Shown: positions 16,610-29,657, counted from the stretch's first letter. The stretch: 64,000 nt of DNA from Paracoccaceae bacterium (GCA_024742835.1 JANSXS010000013.1:1-64000); one strand, 5' to 3'. The notes: generated by a model not told the origin, from the sequence alone. Translations and numbers: made by a program.

Positions 16610-18942
16610 TCCGCGGTCAGCAAGGGCGGCTTGCCGCCTGACAGGCGTGGATGGTCCGGCCCTTCGACACGCAGGTCGATCTTGCCGTCTTTCACACCGA
16701 CCTTGACAACACCACCCTTGGCCAGCTTGCCGAAAAGCAGTTCTTCGGCCAGCGGTTTCTTGATGTGCTCCTGGATGACCCGGCCAAGCGGGCGGGCCCC
16801 CATCTTGTCGTCATAGCCCTTGTCTGCCAGCCACTCGGCCGCGGGTTTGGTCAGTTCGATGGTCACATTGCGATCCATCAACTGGGCCTCAAGCTGAAGC
16901 ACGAACTTTTCGACTACGGACAGGATGACCGATTTCGGCAGCGGCGCAAAGGAGATCACCGCGTCCAGACGGTTGCGGAATTCCGGCGTGAAAGTCCGCT
17001 CGATCGCGGCGGTATCCTCGCCCTCGCGGCGGTCGCGGCCAAAACCGATAGCGGATTTCGCCTGTTCGGTCGCGCCTGCGTTAGAGGTCATGATCAGAAC
17101 CACGTTGCGGAAATTCACCGTGCGTCCGTTATGGTCGGTCAGATTGCCGTGATCCATGACTTGTAGCAGGATGTTGAACACGTCCGGATGCGCCTTTTCG
17201 ATTTCATCGAGCAGCAGCACGCAATGCGGATGCTGATCTACGCCATCGGTCAGCAGACCACCCTGATCAAAGCCGACATAACCCGGAGGCGCGCCGATCA
17301 GGCGACTGATCGCGTGTTTCTCCATGTATTCCGACATGTCGAAGCGCAGCAGTTCCACGCCAAGCGTATCTGCCAGTTGTTTGGCCACCTCGGTTTTGCC
17401 GACGCCGGTGGGGCCTGCGAACAGGTAGTTGCCGATAGGCTTTTCCGGCTCGCGCAGACCGGCTCGGGACAGCTTGATTGCCGCTGAAAGCGCCTCGATC
17501 GCGGTGTCCTGACCGAAAACGACACGCTTGAGCGACGCTTCGAGATCCTTGAGCACCTCTGCATCGTCCTTCGAGACGTTCTTGGGCGGGATGCGCGCGA
17601 TTTTGGCCACGACGGCCTCGATTTCCTTGGCCCCGATGGATTTGCGCCGCTTGGAGGCCGCAACAAGATGTTGCGCCGCACCGGCTTCGTCGATGACGTC
17701 GATAGCCTTGTCGGGCAGCTTGCGGTCGTTGATGTAGCGCGCGGACAGATCCACAGCCGACTTGATGGCGTCATTGGTATATTTTACCGAATGATGCTCT
17801 TCAAAATAGGGCTTGAGACCCTTGAGGATCTTGACCGCGTCATCGACCGTGGGTTCGACCACGTCGATCTTCTGGAACCGGCGTGCAAGCGCGCGGTCTT
17901 TCTCAAAGTGCTGGCGGAACTCCTTGAACGTGGTGGAGCCCATGCAGCGCAGTTTGCCACCCTGAAGCGCGGGCTTGAGCAGGTTGGAGGCATCCATCGC
18001 CCCGCCGGACGTGGCACCCGCCCCGATTACCGTGTGGATCTCGTCGATGAACAACACCGCGTCGGGATGTTCCTCAAGTTCGGTCATCACGGCCTTGAGC
18101 CGCTCTTCGAAATCGCCACGATACCGCGTGCCTGCCAGAAGCGCGCCCATGTCGAGCGAAAAGATCGTGGTCTTTGACAGAACCGGCGGTGTCTGGCCGC
18201 CGACGATCTTGTGGGCAAGCCCTTCGGCGATGGCAGTCTTGCCGACGCCGGGATCCCCCACCAGAAGCGGGTTGTTCTTGCGGCGGCGGCACAGCACCTG
18301 GATGCAGCGCTCTACCTCGCTGTCGCGGCCGATCAGCGGATCGACATCGCCCTTGCGGGACTTTTCATTCAGATCGACGCAATATTTGGCGAGCGCGGAT
18401 TCGCCATTCTCGACCTGATCGCTTTCACTTTGGCCGCCGCTGCCATTGCTGTTGCTGGCTTCCTCGGCACCCTGCACGGGGCGGGATTCGCCGTAGGCCG
18501 GATCCTTGGCAACGCCATGGGCGATAAAGTTCACCGCGTCATAGCGGGTCATATCCTGTTCTTGCAGGAAATAGGCGGCGTTCGATTCCCGCTCTGCAAA
18601 GATGGCGACGAGCACGTTTGCGCCCGTCACCTCGGTGCGGCCGGAACTTTGCACGTGGATCGCGGCGCGCTGGATCACGCGCTGGAACGCGGCCGTCGGG
18701 ACCGCTTCGGAGCCGTCGATATCCGTGACCAGATTGGACAGGTCGTCGTCGATGAATTCCACAAGCGTGGTGCGCAGATCCTCTGTGTCGACGCTGCATG
18801 CCTTGAGCACGCGCGTCGCATCAGGCTCGTCGATCAGCGCGAGCAGCAGGTGTTCGAGCGTGGCGAATTCGTGCTGGCGGGCATTGGCCAGTGCCAAGGC
18901 CGCGTGGATTGCCTGTTCCAGCGTGTTCGAGAATGACGGCAC
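16606..18942 (-). CDS. clpA: ATP-dependent Clp protease ATP-binding subunit ClpA
   Basis: 778 residues. Clp N-domain repeats at about 1-145, first AAA+ module with GDPGVGKTAIAEG (Walker A) and LFIDEIHTV (Walker B), second with GPTGVGKTEVAKQ and LLLDEIEKA, and the ClpP-docking loop with IGFG in AKSAIGFGRDRREG. It unfolds substrates for ClpP in the cytosol. Lacking the ClpB middle domain, it is clearly ClpA. No clpS is visible next to it in this window. M23 follows with a four-base overlap. Confidence 0.97.
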   Translation of the reverse strand: MPSFSNTLEQAIHAALALANARQHEFATLEHLLLALIDEPDATRVLKACSVDTEDLRTTLVEFIDDDLSNLVTDIDGSEAVPTAAFQRVIQRAAIHVQSSGRTEVTGANVLVAIFAERESNAAYFLQEQDMTRYDAVNFIAHGVAKDPAYGESRPVQGAEEASNSNGSGGQSESDQVENGESALAKYCVDLNEKSRKGDVDPLIGRDSEVERCIQVLCRRRKNNPLLVGDPGVGKTAIAEGLAHKIVGGQTPPVLSKTTIFSLDMGALLAGTRYRGDFEERLKAVMTELEEHPDAVLFIDEIHTVIGAGATSGGAMDASNLLKPALQGGKLRCMGSTTFKEFRQHFEKDRALARRFQKIDVVEPTVDDAVKILKGLKPYFEEHHSVKYTNDAIKSAVDLSARYINDRKLPDKAIDVIDEAGAAQHLVAASKRRKSIGAKEIEAVVAKIARIPPKNVSKDDAEVLKDLEASLKRVVFGQDTAIEALSAAIKLSRAGLREPEKPIGNYLFAGPTGVGKTEVAKQLADTLGVELLRFDMSEYMEKHAISRLIGAPPGYVGFDQGGLLTDGVDQHPHCVLLLDEIEKAHPDVFNILLQVMDHGNLTDHNGRTVNFRNVVLIMTSNAGATEQAKSAIGFGRDRREGEDTAAIERTFTPEFRNRLDAVISFAPLPKSVILSVVEKFVLQLEAQLMDRNVTIELTKPAAEWLADKGYDDKMGARPLGRVIQEHIKKPLAEELLFGKLAKGGVVKVGVKDGKIDLRVEGPDHPRLSGGKPPLLTAE

Positions 18943-19093
18943 GGTGGTGCTCCTTTTTCTGGGCGTCGGCGTGTGCCTCTACCTTTGTCTTATGGGGTTA
19001 AAGTTTGGTCGATCCTGTCCGGCCTTCAAGGTTTTTTTCGCCGCATCCGATCACTTTTCATCCTTGTCCCCTGTAATTGCTCATTTTGTGTGA

Positions 19094-19861
19094 TCAGAAA
19101 TTATCCTTGCGTGTGCGGATTTCGGCAAAGACCTCGGTGGGTGCTGCCCCGGTCATGCCAAGATTGGCCTGCACGGCCGCATCCGTGGCACGCAAGAATG
19201 GATTGGTCGACAGTTCTTCGGAAAGCTGCGAGGGGACCGTGGGCTGTCCTTTGGCGCGGGCGTCTTCGATCTCTTTGGTTCTTGAAATAAGAGCCGGGTT
19301 GTCAGGGTCAATGGTCAGCGCGAATTTGGCATTGGCCTGTGTGTATTCATGTCCCGAGCAGATTGTCGTCTCGGGCGGCAGCGCGGCCAGTTTTTGCAGG
19401 CTGGCCCACATCTGCGGCATGGTGCCCTCGAACACCCGGCCACAGCCAAGCGCCATCAGGCTGTCGGCGGTAAAGGCAACGGCGCTGTGCGGAAAGTGAA
19501 ACGCCACATGCCCGATGGTGTGGCCCGACACGTCGATCACGGTGCCGGTCTCGTTGCCGATGCTGACGGTGTCGCCCTCGTTCAGTGCCATGTCAAGTTT
19601 AGGCAGGCGCGCGGCATCGGCGGCATGGCCCACGACCTGTGCGGGGTGCTGTGCGAGGATCTCGTCCAGACCCTGAACATGATCGGCGTGATGATGGGTG
19701 ATCAGCACGTAATTTGCGGTCCAGCCCTTGTCTGCCAGTGCCTTGAGGATCGGTGCGGCCTCTGGCACGTCGATCACCGCTGTCTCGCCACTTTCGGGAT
19801 CATGCGCAAGATACGCGTAGTTGTCGGACAGGCAGGACACGGTTTCGATCTGCAAGGTCAT
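19094..19861 (-). CDS. gloB: Hydroxyacylglutathione hydrolase (glyoxalase II)
   Basis: 255 residues of the metallo-beta-lactamase fold. THHHADHVQG carries the binuclear metal motif HxHxDH, followed by SGHTIGHVAFHF and CSGHEYTQANAKFAL. It hydrolyses S-lactoylglutathione to lactate and glutathione in methylglyoxal detoxification. The start ATG at 19861 gives the family N-terminus. It is divergent from the methyltransferase gene with about 60 bases between starts. Confidence 0.95.
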   Translation of the reverse strand: MTLQIETVSCLSDNYAYLAHDPESGETAVIDVPEAAPILKALADKGWTANYVLITHHHADHVQGLDEILAQHPAQVVGHAADAARLPKLDMALNEGDTVSIGNETGTVIDVSGHTIGHVAFHFPHSAVAFTADSLMALGCGRVFEGTMPQMWASLQKLAALPPETTICSGHEYTQANAKFALTIDPDNPALISRTKEIEDARAKGQPTVPSQLSEELSTNPFLRATDAAVQANLGMTGAAPTEVFAEIRTRKDNF

Positions 19862-19922
19862 GGTGTTTTCCCAATTCGCCGTTAGAGTTAATGTAGAGTG
19901 ACCGAACATGGGCCGGGCTGCA

Positions 19923-20666
19923 ATGCATCTCGACGTACAGGACCTGCGCAATTTCTATTATCGCAGCACGCTTGGGCGGGCGGCACAAAAGGTGCTGCGC
20001 CAGGAAATCCGCGCGCTTTGGCCCGAGGCCAAGGGGCAGACGGTGGCGGGCTTCGGCTTTGCGGTGCCGTTCCTGCGGCCTTATCTTGAAACCAGCCGGC
20101 GGGTTGTCGGGCTGATGCCCGCGCCGCAAGGCGTGATCCGCTGGCCGCAGGATTTGCCCAATGTCAGCGTATTATGCGAGGAAACCTTCTGGCCGCTTGA
20201 AACCGGCCATGTCGACAAGCTGCTTGTTGTGCATGGGCTGGAAACCTCGGACCGGCCCGGTGATCTGCTGGAGGAATGCTGGCGCGTGCTGGGGCCCGGC
20301 GGGTCGGTTCTGTTCATCGTGCCCAACCGCGCCGGGTTCTGGTCGCGCTCGGATCGCACGCCCTTTGGCTATGGCAGGCCCTACAGCCAGACGCAGCTTG
20401 AAACGCAGCTCAAGTCGCACGGATTCATGCCCGACCGGCACGTGACAACGCTGTACCAGATGCCCTCCGAGCGGCGCTTCTGGCGCAAGATGGCGGGCGT
20501 GTCCGAAGGCATGGGCGGGCGCCTGTCCTGGGTGATTTCCGGCGGCGTGCTGATCGTCCAGGCAAGCAAGCGGGTTCACGCGCCGACCAGCGGCACGGGC
20601 ATCAAGGACACGGTGCGGCAACCCCTGGGCGTGTTGCAGCCCAAACCCTCGGCCAAACCGGTGTGA
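19923..20666 (+). CDS. Class I SAM-dependent methyltransferase-like protein
   Basis: 247 residues from ATG 19923 (ATG 19908 is possible and adds five residues). The start [15 protein letters not shown] is common in Rhodobacterales relatives. Motif I is weak ([15 protein letters not shown]), with a typical post-motif segment [22 protein letters not shown]. The substrate is unknown. The C-terminal 60 residues ([18 protein letters not shown]) are an extra tail. Divergent from gloB. Confidence 0.78.
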   Translation: MHLDVQDLRNFYYRSTLGRAAQKVLRQEIRALWPEAKGQTVAGFGFAVPFLRPYLETSRRVVGLMPAPQGVIRWPQDLPNVSVLCEETFWPLETGHVDKLLVVHGLETSDRPGDLLEECWRVLGPGGSVLFIVPNRAGFWSRSDRTPFGYGRPYSQTQLETQLKSHGFMPDRHVTTLYQMPSERRFWRKMAGVSEGMGGRLSWVISGGVLIVQASKRVHAPTSGTGIKDTVRQPLGVLQPKPSAKPV

Positions 20667-20672
20667 CGCTGA

Positions 20673-21038
20673 TCAGACGCGGGTGTCGCGCTTGCCCCGC
20701 TTGCCGCGCGTGAAAGCCCGTCTGACTGCCCATCCTGACGAAAGCCCGGCTACGATCCCGATACCATCCGCAAGAAGATCGCCCCACTCCGCACCGCGCC
20801 CGAAACTTGGCTGGATCAGTTCGATCGCGCCGCCATAGACAAACAGGACCGGCGCAAGACGCAGGGCGAAGCGCGGATTGGTCAGCGCGACAGGCAGCAT
20901 CAACAGGGCAAAGGCCAGCGCGTGGATTTGCTTGTCGGTCAATATCCATGCCGGGCCCGGCGGCCCCGGTGGCGAAAGCGTTCCATACGCGATGGCAAGC
21001 GCGATCAGTACCGTGACAAAGAGGGCAGGGCGCAGCAT
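20673..21038 (-). CDS. VanZ-like membrane protein
   Basis: 121 residues with three or four predicted membrane helices: LRPALFVTVLIALAIAYGTL, ALAFALLMLPVAL, RLAPVLFVYGGAIELIQP, GIVAGLSS. The DKQIHALAF and GAIELIQPSFGRGAEWGDLLADGIG stretches (shown in parts) match the VanZ-like family. Function unknown. I start at ATG 21038; upstream in-frame ATGs to 21221 give an Arg/Pro-rich extension that does not look coding. Confidence 0.75.
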   Translation of the reverse strand: MLRPALFVTVLIALAIAYGTLSPPGPPGPAWILTDKQIHALAFALLMLPVALTNPRFALRLAPVLFVYGGAIELIQPSFGRGAEWGDLLADGIGIVAGLSSGWAVRRAFTRGKRGKRDTRV

Positions 21039-21486
21039 GATCCCACCCATGCCCCACAACGTGGCAAATGCAAAGCGTGGCGTGGCGGTCTGCTGCCAAG
21101 AAAACGGACTGGGATTTTGCAAAATTCGCCAGCGAGTCGTGCGCGTCCCGGGCGCTTGCGGCCATGGTAGCGGTAACGTGATGGGCCGGGGTCTTGACCG
21201 GTGATTGTGCAGTTGCGGCATGGGGAATCACGATTTCCTGCCAAAAACAGTCGTTTTTCCAATGCGGTAATTTTGCGCTTTGAGTCGCAGTTCGGCTAAG
21301 GCCTTGAAATTCCGATATATCCTTTGGTCTATGCAGGCTTCAAGCGGCTTGCCCGACTGTGAAGGCTCTGCTACACCCACGCCGAATTCCGGTGATTTTG
21401 CGATCACCATCATGTAACTCCTCGTGTCAGGCGGCCCTTGTGCCGTCTTTCTTGCACACGGGGGACAGATAACCGGAAGGGTGGAC
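21039..21486. other. Intergenic region upstream of the atp operon
   Basis: 448 bases between the VanZ-like start and atpH. It is more AT-rich than its surroundings between 21230 and 21420 and must hold the atpHAGDC promoter. No hexamer pair is good enough to name; TTGAAA at 21304-21309 is a possible -35. No RNA gene or repeat was recognised. Short ORFs on the minus strand here are not convincing. Confidence 0.4.
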
Positions 21487-22047
21487 GTGTCAGAACCAGC
21501 TTCGATCTCTACCGGCATTGCAGACCGCTATGCCACCGCGATTTTTGAGCTCAGCAAGGATGCCAAGACCCTTGGCAAGCTCGAAGACAACCTGACCGAT
21601 CTTTCCGCAGCCCTTGATGACAGCGCCGATCTGCGCGACCTGATCGCCAGCCCGGTGTTCAGCCGCGACGAACAGCAATCTGCCATCACGGCCGTTGCGG
21701 ACAAGATGGGTCTTGTGCCTGACCTCAAGAACGGTTTGGCGCTGATGGCTGCCAAGCGCCGGCTTTTCGTGTTGCCGCACCTGGTGCGCCAGCTGCGCGA
21801 TATGATCGCCGAGGACAAGGGCGAGATCACCGCCGACGTGACCAGCGCCGTCAAGATAACCGCGGCACAGTCCAAAGCCCTTGCCGAAACGCTCAAGAAG
21901 GCCGTGGGCAAGAATGTGAAGATCAATGCGACCGTCGATGAAAGTCTCATCGGCGGTCTTGTCGTCAAGGTGGGCTCGAAAATGATCGATACCTCGATCC
22001 GTTCGCGCCTCGATTCCCTACAGAATGCAATGAAAGAGGTCGGATAA
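21487..22047 (+). CDS. atpH: ATP synthase F1 subunit delta
   Basis: 186 residues from GTG 21487, preceded by GGAAGGG (the more upstream frame from 21424 is unlikely). Typical features are [16 protein letters not shown], the [12 protein letters not shown] segment and the C-terminal [20 protein letters not shown]. Delta joins the F1 head to the peripheral stalk. First gene of atpHAGDC; the F0 genes are elsewhere, as usual in alphaproteobacteria. Confidence 0.96.
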   Translation: MSEPASISTGIADRYATAIFELSKDAKTLGKLEDNLTDLSAALDDSADLRDLIASPVFSRDEQQSAITAVADKMGLVPDLKNGLALMAAKRRLFVLPHLVRQLRDMIAEDKGEITADVTSAVKITAAQSKALAETLKKAVGKNVKINATVDESLIGGLVVKVGSKMIDTSIRSRLDSLQNAMKEVG

Positions 22048-23586
<1,539 letters not shown>

Positions 23587-23601
23587 AGGGGTGATGAGGC
23601 A

Positions 23602-24477
23602 ATGCCGAATCTCAAGGACCTAAAAAACAGGATCGCGTCGGTCAAATCGACCCGCAAGATCACCAAGGCCATGCAGATGGTGGCCGCCGCGAAACTGCGG
23701 CGGGCACAGGACGCGGCCGAGATGGCCCGCCCCTATGCAGAGCGGTTCACCGCCGTCATGAGCAAGCTGGCCGCGTCGGTCGGGGATGCGGAAAATGCGC
23801 CCCGGCTGTTGTCGGGCACCGGCAAGGACGACGTTCAGCTGCTGGTCGTCATGACCGCGGAACGCGGGCTGTGCGGTGGCTTCAACTCGAACATCGCGCG
23901 CCTGGCGCGGATCGAGATCGAAAAGCTCAAAGCCGAAGGCAAGACGGTGAAGATCCTCACCGTCGGCAAGAAGGGGCGCGATGCGCTCAAGCGCGACCAC
24001 GCGGATCTTTACATTGATCACGTGGACATGAGCGATGTGCGCAATGTCGGCTATGCCGACGCGCAGAAGATCGCGAAAAACGTGCTGGATCGGTTCGATA
24101 ACGGGGAATTCGACGTCGCCAAGATCTTCTTCTCGGAATTCGAGAACGTGGTGACCCAGAAGCCCACCATCCAGCAGGTCATTCCTTTTGACGTTCCCGA
24201 GACGGATGAGGATGACAGCGACACCTTCTATGATTTCGAACCGGGCGAGGAAGAGATCCTGCGCGATCTTCTGCCACGCGGCGTGGCCATGGCGATCTTC
24301 AGCGGCCTGCTGGAAAACGGCGCTTCCGAACAGGGTGCGCGGATGTCGGCCATGGACAACGCGACACGCAACGCTGGCGAGATGATCGACAAGCTGACCA
24401 TCGAGTATAACCGCTCGCGTCAGGCCGTGATCACCAACGAGCTTATTGAAATCATTTCGGGCGCGGAAGCGCTCTAA
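23602..24477 (+). CDS. atpG: ATP synthase F1 subunit gamma
   Basis: 291 residues. The rotor shaft of F1. N-terminal [20 protein letters not shown] and C-terminal [20 protein letters not shown] helices form the coiled coil, with [12 protein letters not shown] in the Rossmann-like domain. It has an acidic insertion around [17 protein letters not shown], common in this lineage. 15 bases after atpA. Confidence 0.98.
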   Translation: MPNLKDLKNRIASVKSTRKITKAMQMVAAAKLRRAQDAAEMARPYAERFTAVMSKLAASVGDAENAPRLLSGTGKDDVQLLVVMTAERGLCGGFNSNIARLARIEIEKLKAEGKTVKILTVGKKGRDALKRDHADLYIDHVDMSDVRNVGYADAQKIAKNVLDRFDNGEFDVAKIFFSEFENVVTQKPTIQQVIPFDVPETDEDDSDTFYDFEPGEEEILRDLLPRGVAMAIFSGLLENGASEQGARMSAMDNATRNAGEMIDKLTIEYNRSRQAVITNELIEIISGAEAL

Positions 24478-25926
<1,449 letters not shown>

Positions 25927-25932
25927 TCCAAG

Positions 25933-25956
25933 GGGTGGGCGTAACGCCCACCCTAC
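25933..25956. repeat. REP palindrome, copy 3 (between atpD and atpC)
   Basis: GGGTGGGCG (25933-25941), TAA, CGCCCACCC (25945-25953), then TAC. Perfect 9-base arms. It lies inside the atp operon in the 90-base atpD-atpC spacer and matches the REPs around the RAYT gene. Confidence 0.88.
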
Positions 25957-26016
25957 GCGTTCGACCCAGGTGCAGGACGGGCACGCCCCGTTTCCCCTGC
26001 CTAAAGGAGGCCACAA

Positions 26017-26442
26017 ATGGCTGAGACATTGCAATTCGATCTGGTAAGCCCCGAGCGCCTGTTGGCGTCGGTAGAGGCGCGGGAGGTCAAGATCCCCGGT
26101 GCCGAGGGTGACCTTACGGCGATGCCCGACCATTCGCCGCTTATCACCACGTTGCGGCCGGGCCTTGTCACGGTCAGCGGCGCCCAGGGTGAGACAGTCT
26201 ATGCCGTCACCGGCGGCTTTGCCGAAATCAACCCCGGTTCAATCTCTGTCTTGGCTGAGCGTGCTATCCCGCGCGATGAACTGAGCCAAGAGCAGTTCAA
26301 GGAACTGGTCGACGAAGCTACGGCAAAGCTGACAAAGGCGCAGGAAACGTTCCAGAACGAGCCTGGACCTGTCGATGATGCGGCCAAGCTTTTGGCTGAT
26401 ATGGTAGCGATGGGCGACGACATCGGACTGCGTTCGAACTGA
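26017..26442 (+). CDS. atpC: ATP synthase F1 subunit epsilon
   Basis: 141 residues. N-terminal beta-sandwich ([33 protein letters not shown]) and C-terminal helical region ([20 protein letters not shown]). Central-stalk subunit and inhibitor of reverse ATPase. RBS AAAGGAGG is strong and well placed. Last gene of the operon, with a terminator 24 bases after the stop. Confidence 0.96.
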   Translation: MAETLQFDLVSPERLLASVEAREVKIPGAEGDLTAMPDHSPLITTLRPGLVTVSGAQGETVYAVTGGFAEINPGSISVLAERAIPRDELSQEQFKELVDEATAKLTKAQETFQNEPGPVDDAAKLLADMVAMGDDIGLRSN

Positions 26443-26465
26443 TCTTCGTAAAGCACAGGGTTGCC

Positions 26466-26499
26466 AAAGGGTCCGCTTTGCCGGGCCCTTTCCTTTTTT
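26466..26499 (+). terminator. Rho-independent terminator of atpHAGDC
   Basis: AAAGGGTCC (26466-26474), loop GCTTTGCC, GGGCCCTTT (26483-26491), then CC and six T bases. The stem is complete apart from one G-T wobble. Confidence 0.88.
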
Positions 26500-26558
26500 G
26501 GTTCTCAATTTTGCCTGAAATGACCTATACGAAGCCTGCGGGCAGTAAGAAATGAGCC

Positions 26559-26909
26559 ATGAAGTTTCTCGTCAATCAGGCACTGGGTATCGAACAGGGG
26601 GATAATGTCCTCTTTTCGGATTATGAAGACGGCGGCGACATGTGGACCGGCGAGGGATCGCGCGCGCGCCGCAAGCGGTTGACGTTTTCAAAACCGTTCA
26701 AGGAACCGCCCGCCGTCCATGTAAGCCTGTCGATGTGGGACATGGACAGCGCCGCGAACGCGCGCGCCGATGTTGGCGCAGAGAATATCGGCGTCAACGG
26801 GTTCGACGTGGTTTTCCGGACATGGGGGGACACGCGCGTGGCACGGGCGCGCATCCGCTGGATGGCGATTGGTGCGGTTCATCACGAAGATGACTGGGAG
26901 CTATATTGA
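26559..26909 (+). CDS. H-type lectin domain protein
   Basis: 116 residues, a single H-type lectin domain of the kind found in discoidins and snail agglutinins. Recognisable parts are DMWTGEGSRARRKRLTFS, FKEPPAVHVSLSMWDMD and FDVVFRTWGDTRVARARIRW, matching the conserved beta-sandwich pattern with its Trp and Arg residues. There is no signal peptide, so a cytosolic location is likely, though the family binds sugars. Role in bacteria is unknown. It stands alone between the atp terminator and prs on the other strand. Confidence 0.8.
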   Translation: MKFLVNQALGIEQGDNVLFSDYEDGGDMWTGEGSRARRKRLTFSKPFKEPPAVHVSLSMWDMDSAANARADVGAENIGVNGFDVVFRTWGDTRVARARIRWMAIGAVHHEDDWELY

Positions 26910-26961
26910 GGCCACGCGGCTTTTGTCAGGCTTGGGAGAGACGGCTCCCAAGCCCGATGTG

Positions 26962-27978
26962 TCAGCTGCCGAACTGACCTTCATAGATCGGTTCCAGCGT
27001 CGGGGTTTCAAACAGTGACGAAACCGAGGTGCCGTTCCAGATGTTCAGGATCGCCTGTGCAAAGACCGGGGCGGTGGGGATTATGCGGATATTGGGGGTC
27101 GCCTTGACCGCGTCGGAGGCTGCGATCGTATCGGTGATGACCATGGATTTGAGAACCGAGCCGGTGATCCGCTCTACTGCGGGGCCGGATAGCACCCCGT
27201 GGGTGGTGTAGGCATGAACCTCGCGCGCGCCGTTATCCATCAACAATTGTGCCGCCTTGCACATCGTGCCGGCGGTGTCGCACATATCGTCGACGATGAT
27301 GCAGATCTTGTCGCTGACATCGCCGATCACTGTCATTTCCGCCACTTCGCCCACCTTTTCGCGGCGCTTGTCGACGATGGCCAGCGGGGCGGTGATCCGC
27401 TTGGCCAATTCACGGGCCCGCGCCACGCCGCCCACATCGGGCGAGACGACCATGACGTGTTCCATGAAATCACGAAATTGGGTCTGGATATCCAGCGCGA
27501 AGACAGGCGAAGCATAAAGGTTGTCGACGGGAATATCAAAGAAGCCCTGGATCTGGGCCGCATGGAGGTCCATGGTCAGCACGCGCTCGATCCCTGACTC
27601 GACGATCATGTTGGCTACCAGCTTTGCCGAAATGGGCGTGCGTGCCTTGGTGCGGCGATCCTGCCGGGCATAGCCGAAATAGGGGATGACGGCGGTGATG
27701 CGCTTTGCAGAGGACCGTTTCAGCGCATCCGACATGATCAGCAATTCCATGAGGTTGTCATTGGCGGGATTCGATGTGGGCTGGATGATGAACATATCCT
27801 CGCCGCGCACGTTCTCGAACACTTCGACAAAGATTTCGCCATCGTTGAAACGTTCCACCCTTGTATCCACAAGGCCAAGCGTGACTCCGCGATGCATCGA
27901 CATTCGCCGGGTAATGGCCTGGGCCAGCGGCATGTTTGCATTGCCGGCAATTAATTTGGGCTCTGGTGTGCTTGGCAT
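26962..27978 (-). CDS. prs: Ribose-phosphate pyrophosphokinase
   Basis: 338 residues. Makes PRPP from ribose 5-phosphate and ATP for purine, pyrimidine, histidine and NAD synthesis. Motifs: [47 protein letters not shown], and the PRPP-binding loop [11 protein letters not shown]. The 20-odd residues over the E. coli length are usual here. The start at 27978 (MPSTPEP) is preferred over 28005. Confidence 0.97.
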   Translation of the reverse strand: MPSTPEPKLIAGNANMPLAQAITRRMSMHRGVTLGLVDTRVERFNDGEIFVEVFENVRGEDMFIIQPTSNPANDNLMELLIMSDALKRSSAKRITAVIPYFGYARQDRRTKARTPISAKLVANMIVESGIERVLTMDLHAAQIQGFFDIPVDNLYASPVFALDIQTQFRDFMEHVMVVSPDVGGVARARELAKRITAPLAIVDKRREKVGEVAEMTVIGDVSDKICIIVDDMCDTAGTMCKAAQLLMDNGAREVHAYTTHGVLSGPAVERITGSVLKSMVITDTIAASDAVKATPNIRIIPTAPVFAQAILNIWNGTSVSSLFETPTLEPIYEGQFGS

Positions 27979-28134
27979 TTTGGGGTCCCCGGGGTGGTCG
28001 AGCATGACAGATTCGTGACGTTGACACCGCTTAGCATGGGTGCCCCCCGTGGCAAAGCTATGCCTTGGGGGATAAGGCGGATGGCGCGGGCCGATGACGG
28101 TTTTTCGATCCTTTCGCCCAAAGGCGCGCAGGAC

Positions 28135-29184
28135 TTAGCCCTTGGCGGTCGCGATGAATCTGTCGAGATCGGCCTCGGGGATCGACCAGTCACAGACCAG
28201 CCGCATCAACAAAGGCTCGTCGGGGTCGTCGCCCTCCAGATCGCCTTCCCATATGTAATAATATGCCCCGGCAGCGAAAAGCCGTTTATGCGTTGCGCGG
28301 GGCAGGGTGGCGAAGATCATGTTGGCCTGCGGCTCTGCCACAAGGGTGAAACCGGGCACTTCGCGCAGCCCCGCCACGAGGCTGGCCGCCTTTGCATTGG
28401 CCCGGCGCGCGGCATCCAGCCAAAGATCACCTGTCACATAGGCTTCCATCTGGGCGGCAAGGTAGCGGTGCTTGGAGAACAGGTGCCCGGCCCGCTTGCG
28501 ACGCAAGTCCAGCTCCCACGCCTTTGCGGGATCGAAAAAGATCACCGCCTCGACCCCGAGACACCCGTTTTTCGTGGCGCCAAAGGATAGCGCGTCGATG
28601 CCCAGCTCATGGGTCATCTGCGCCGGACTACAGCGAAGCGCCGCGACCGCATTGGCAAAGCGCGCGCCATCCAGATGGACGGCAAGCCCGTGCGCCTTGG
28701 CCACGTCACAAAGCGCGCCAAGCTCGTCAAGCGTGTAGACCTGTCCGCGTTCTGTCACCGATGTCAGCGCGACCGGCCCGCGTTGCGAGCTATGCACAAC
28801 GCCCTGCGGCAGCGCGGACAGCGCGGCGTCGAGTTCCAGAACCGTCATCTTGTCGCCGGCCTGTCCCACGGGGTTCAGCCGCGCGCCGCCGGTGAAGAAT
28901 TCCGGAGCGTGGCACTCATCCTCCAGGATATGGGCAAGCGGCGTGCAGGTGATGGCCTGCCACGGCTGGCTTAGCGTGGCCAGCGCAAGGCAATTCGCCG
29001 CCGTGCCGGTGGCCACCAGATGCACGGCCGCTTGGGGTGCGTCGAACAGATCACGCAGGGCGGTCGTGGCGCGCGTGGTCACCTCATCGGCACCATAGGG
29101 CGCGGCGTGGCCGGTATTGGCGGCCACCAGCGCATCCATCACCTCGGGCAGGGCTGGGCCGATATTGTCGGAGGCAAGATACAT
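28135..29184 (-). CDS. Threonine aldolase family PLP enzyme (beta-eliminating lyase)
   Basis: 349 residues. Fold type I PLP enzyme resembling low-specificity L-threonine aldolase, which splits threonine to glycine and acetaldehyde. MYLASDNIGPALPEVMDAL, YGADEVTT, HLDGARFANAVAAL and the PLP-Lys segment DALSFGATKNGCLGVEAV are visible. The start ATG overlaps the stop of the YcgN gene (TGATG). Related enzymes act on other beta-hydroxy amino acids, so the exact substrate is open. Confidence 0.87.
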   Translation of the reverse strand: MYLASDNIGPALPEVMDALVAANTGHAAPYGADEVTTRATTALRDLFDAPQAAVHLVATGTAANCLALATLSQPWQAITCTPLAHILEDECHAPEFFTGGARLNPVGQAGDKMTVLELDAALSALPQGVVHSSQRGPVALTSVTERGQVYTLDELGALCDVAKAHGLAVHLDGARFANAVAALRCSPAQMTHELGIDALSFGATKNGCLGVEAVIFFDPAKAWELDLRRKRAGHLFSKHRYLAAQMEAYVTGDLWLDAARRANAKAASLVAGLREVPGFTLVAEPQANMIFATLPRATHKRLFAAGAYYYIWEGDLEGDDPDEPLLMRLVCDWSIPEADLDRFIATAKG

Positions 29185-29657
29185 CAGGTCGGCTCCTCTA
29201 TCACGTGGTCCTCCCATTCGTCCTCGTGCAGCCCGCTTTCCGAGACGGTGCGGTGCTGCATCGACACGCCTGCATCATGCACCGATTGCGCGGTGCCCGA
29301 AATCAGCGGGTGCCAGTCGTAAAGCGGCTGACCGTTCCACAGCAGCTTGTAGGCGCAGGTTTCGGGCAGCCAGTAGAGGCTTTTCTCGATATTGTTCACC
29401 GAAAGCGTGATGCATTCCGGCACAAAGCGGTGTCGCGTCTCGTAGCGGGCGCAGCGGCAGGTGGCATCGTCGAACAGGCGACAGGCGACGCGCGTCAGTT
29501 CGACCTCGCCGGTGTCCTCGTCCTCCAGCTTGTTGAGACAGCATTTTCCGCAGCCATCGCACAGCGCCTCCCATTCATGGCGGGTCATGCGGCCAAGCGG
29601 CTTGGTCTCCCAAAAGCGGGGGGGCAGCCCGTCGCGGTCTATCGGATCGTCGGTCAT
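29184..29657 (-). CDS. YcgN-family cysteine cluster protein (UPF0260)
   Basis: 157 residues. The Cys cluster LCDGCGKCCLNKLED, with further Cys at VACRLFDDATCRCARY and PECITL, fits the CxxCxxxCC family (PF03692) that probably binds a metal or Fe-S centre. Function unknown. Its start overlaps the ribF stop by four bases (ATGA), and its stop overlaps the aldolase start, so the three genes form a coupled operon. Confidence 0.88.
   Translation of the reverse strand: MTDDPIDRDGLPPRFWETKPLGRMTRHEWEALCDGCGKCCLNKLEDEDTGEVELTRVACRLFDDATCRCARYETRHRFVPECITLSVNNIEKSLYWLPETCAYKLLWNGQPLYDWHPLISGTAQSVHDAGVSMQHRTVSESGLHEDEWEDHVIEEPT

Noticed and set aside
18990-19030. Sigma-32 promoter for clpA
   Set aside because: CCCCATAA and CTTGAAG occur on the minus strand but 26 bases apart, too far for the heat-shock consensus spacing.
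21228-21414. Possible small minus-strand gene upstream of atpH
   Set aside because: About 61 residues from an internal Met, plausible composition but no family, no RBS and no room for the atp promoter; left unannotated.
27979-28134. Hairpin between prs and the aldolase gene
   Set aside because: CCCCC...GGGGG pairing around 28039-28070 is interrupted and has no T-run; not strong enough to call.
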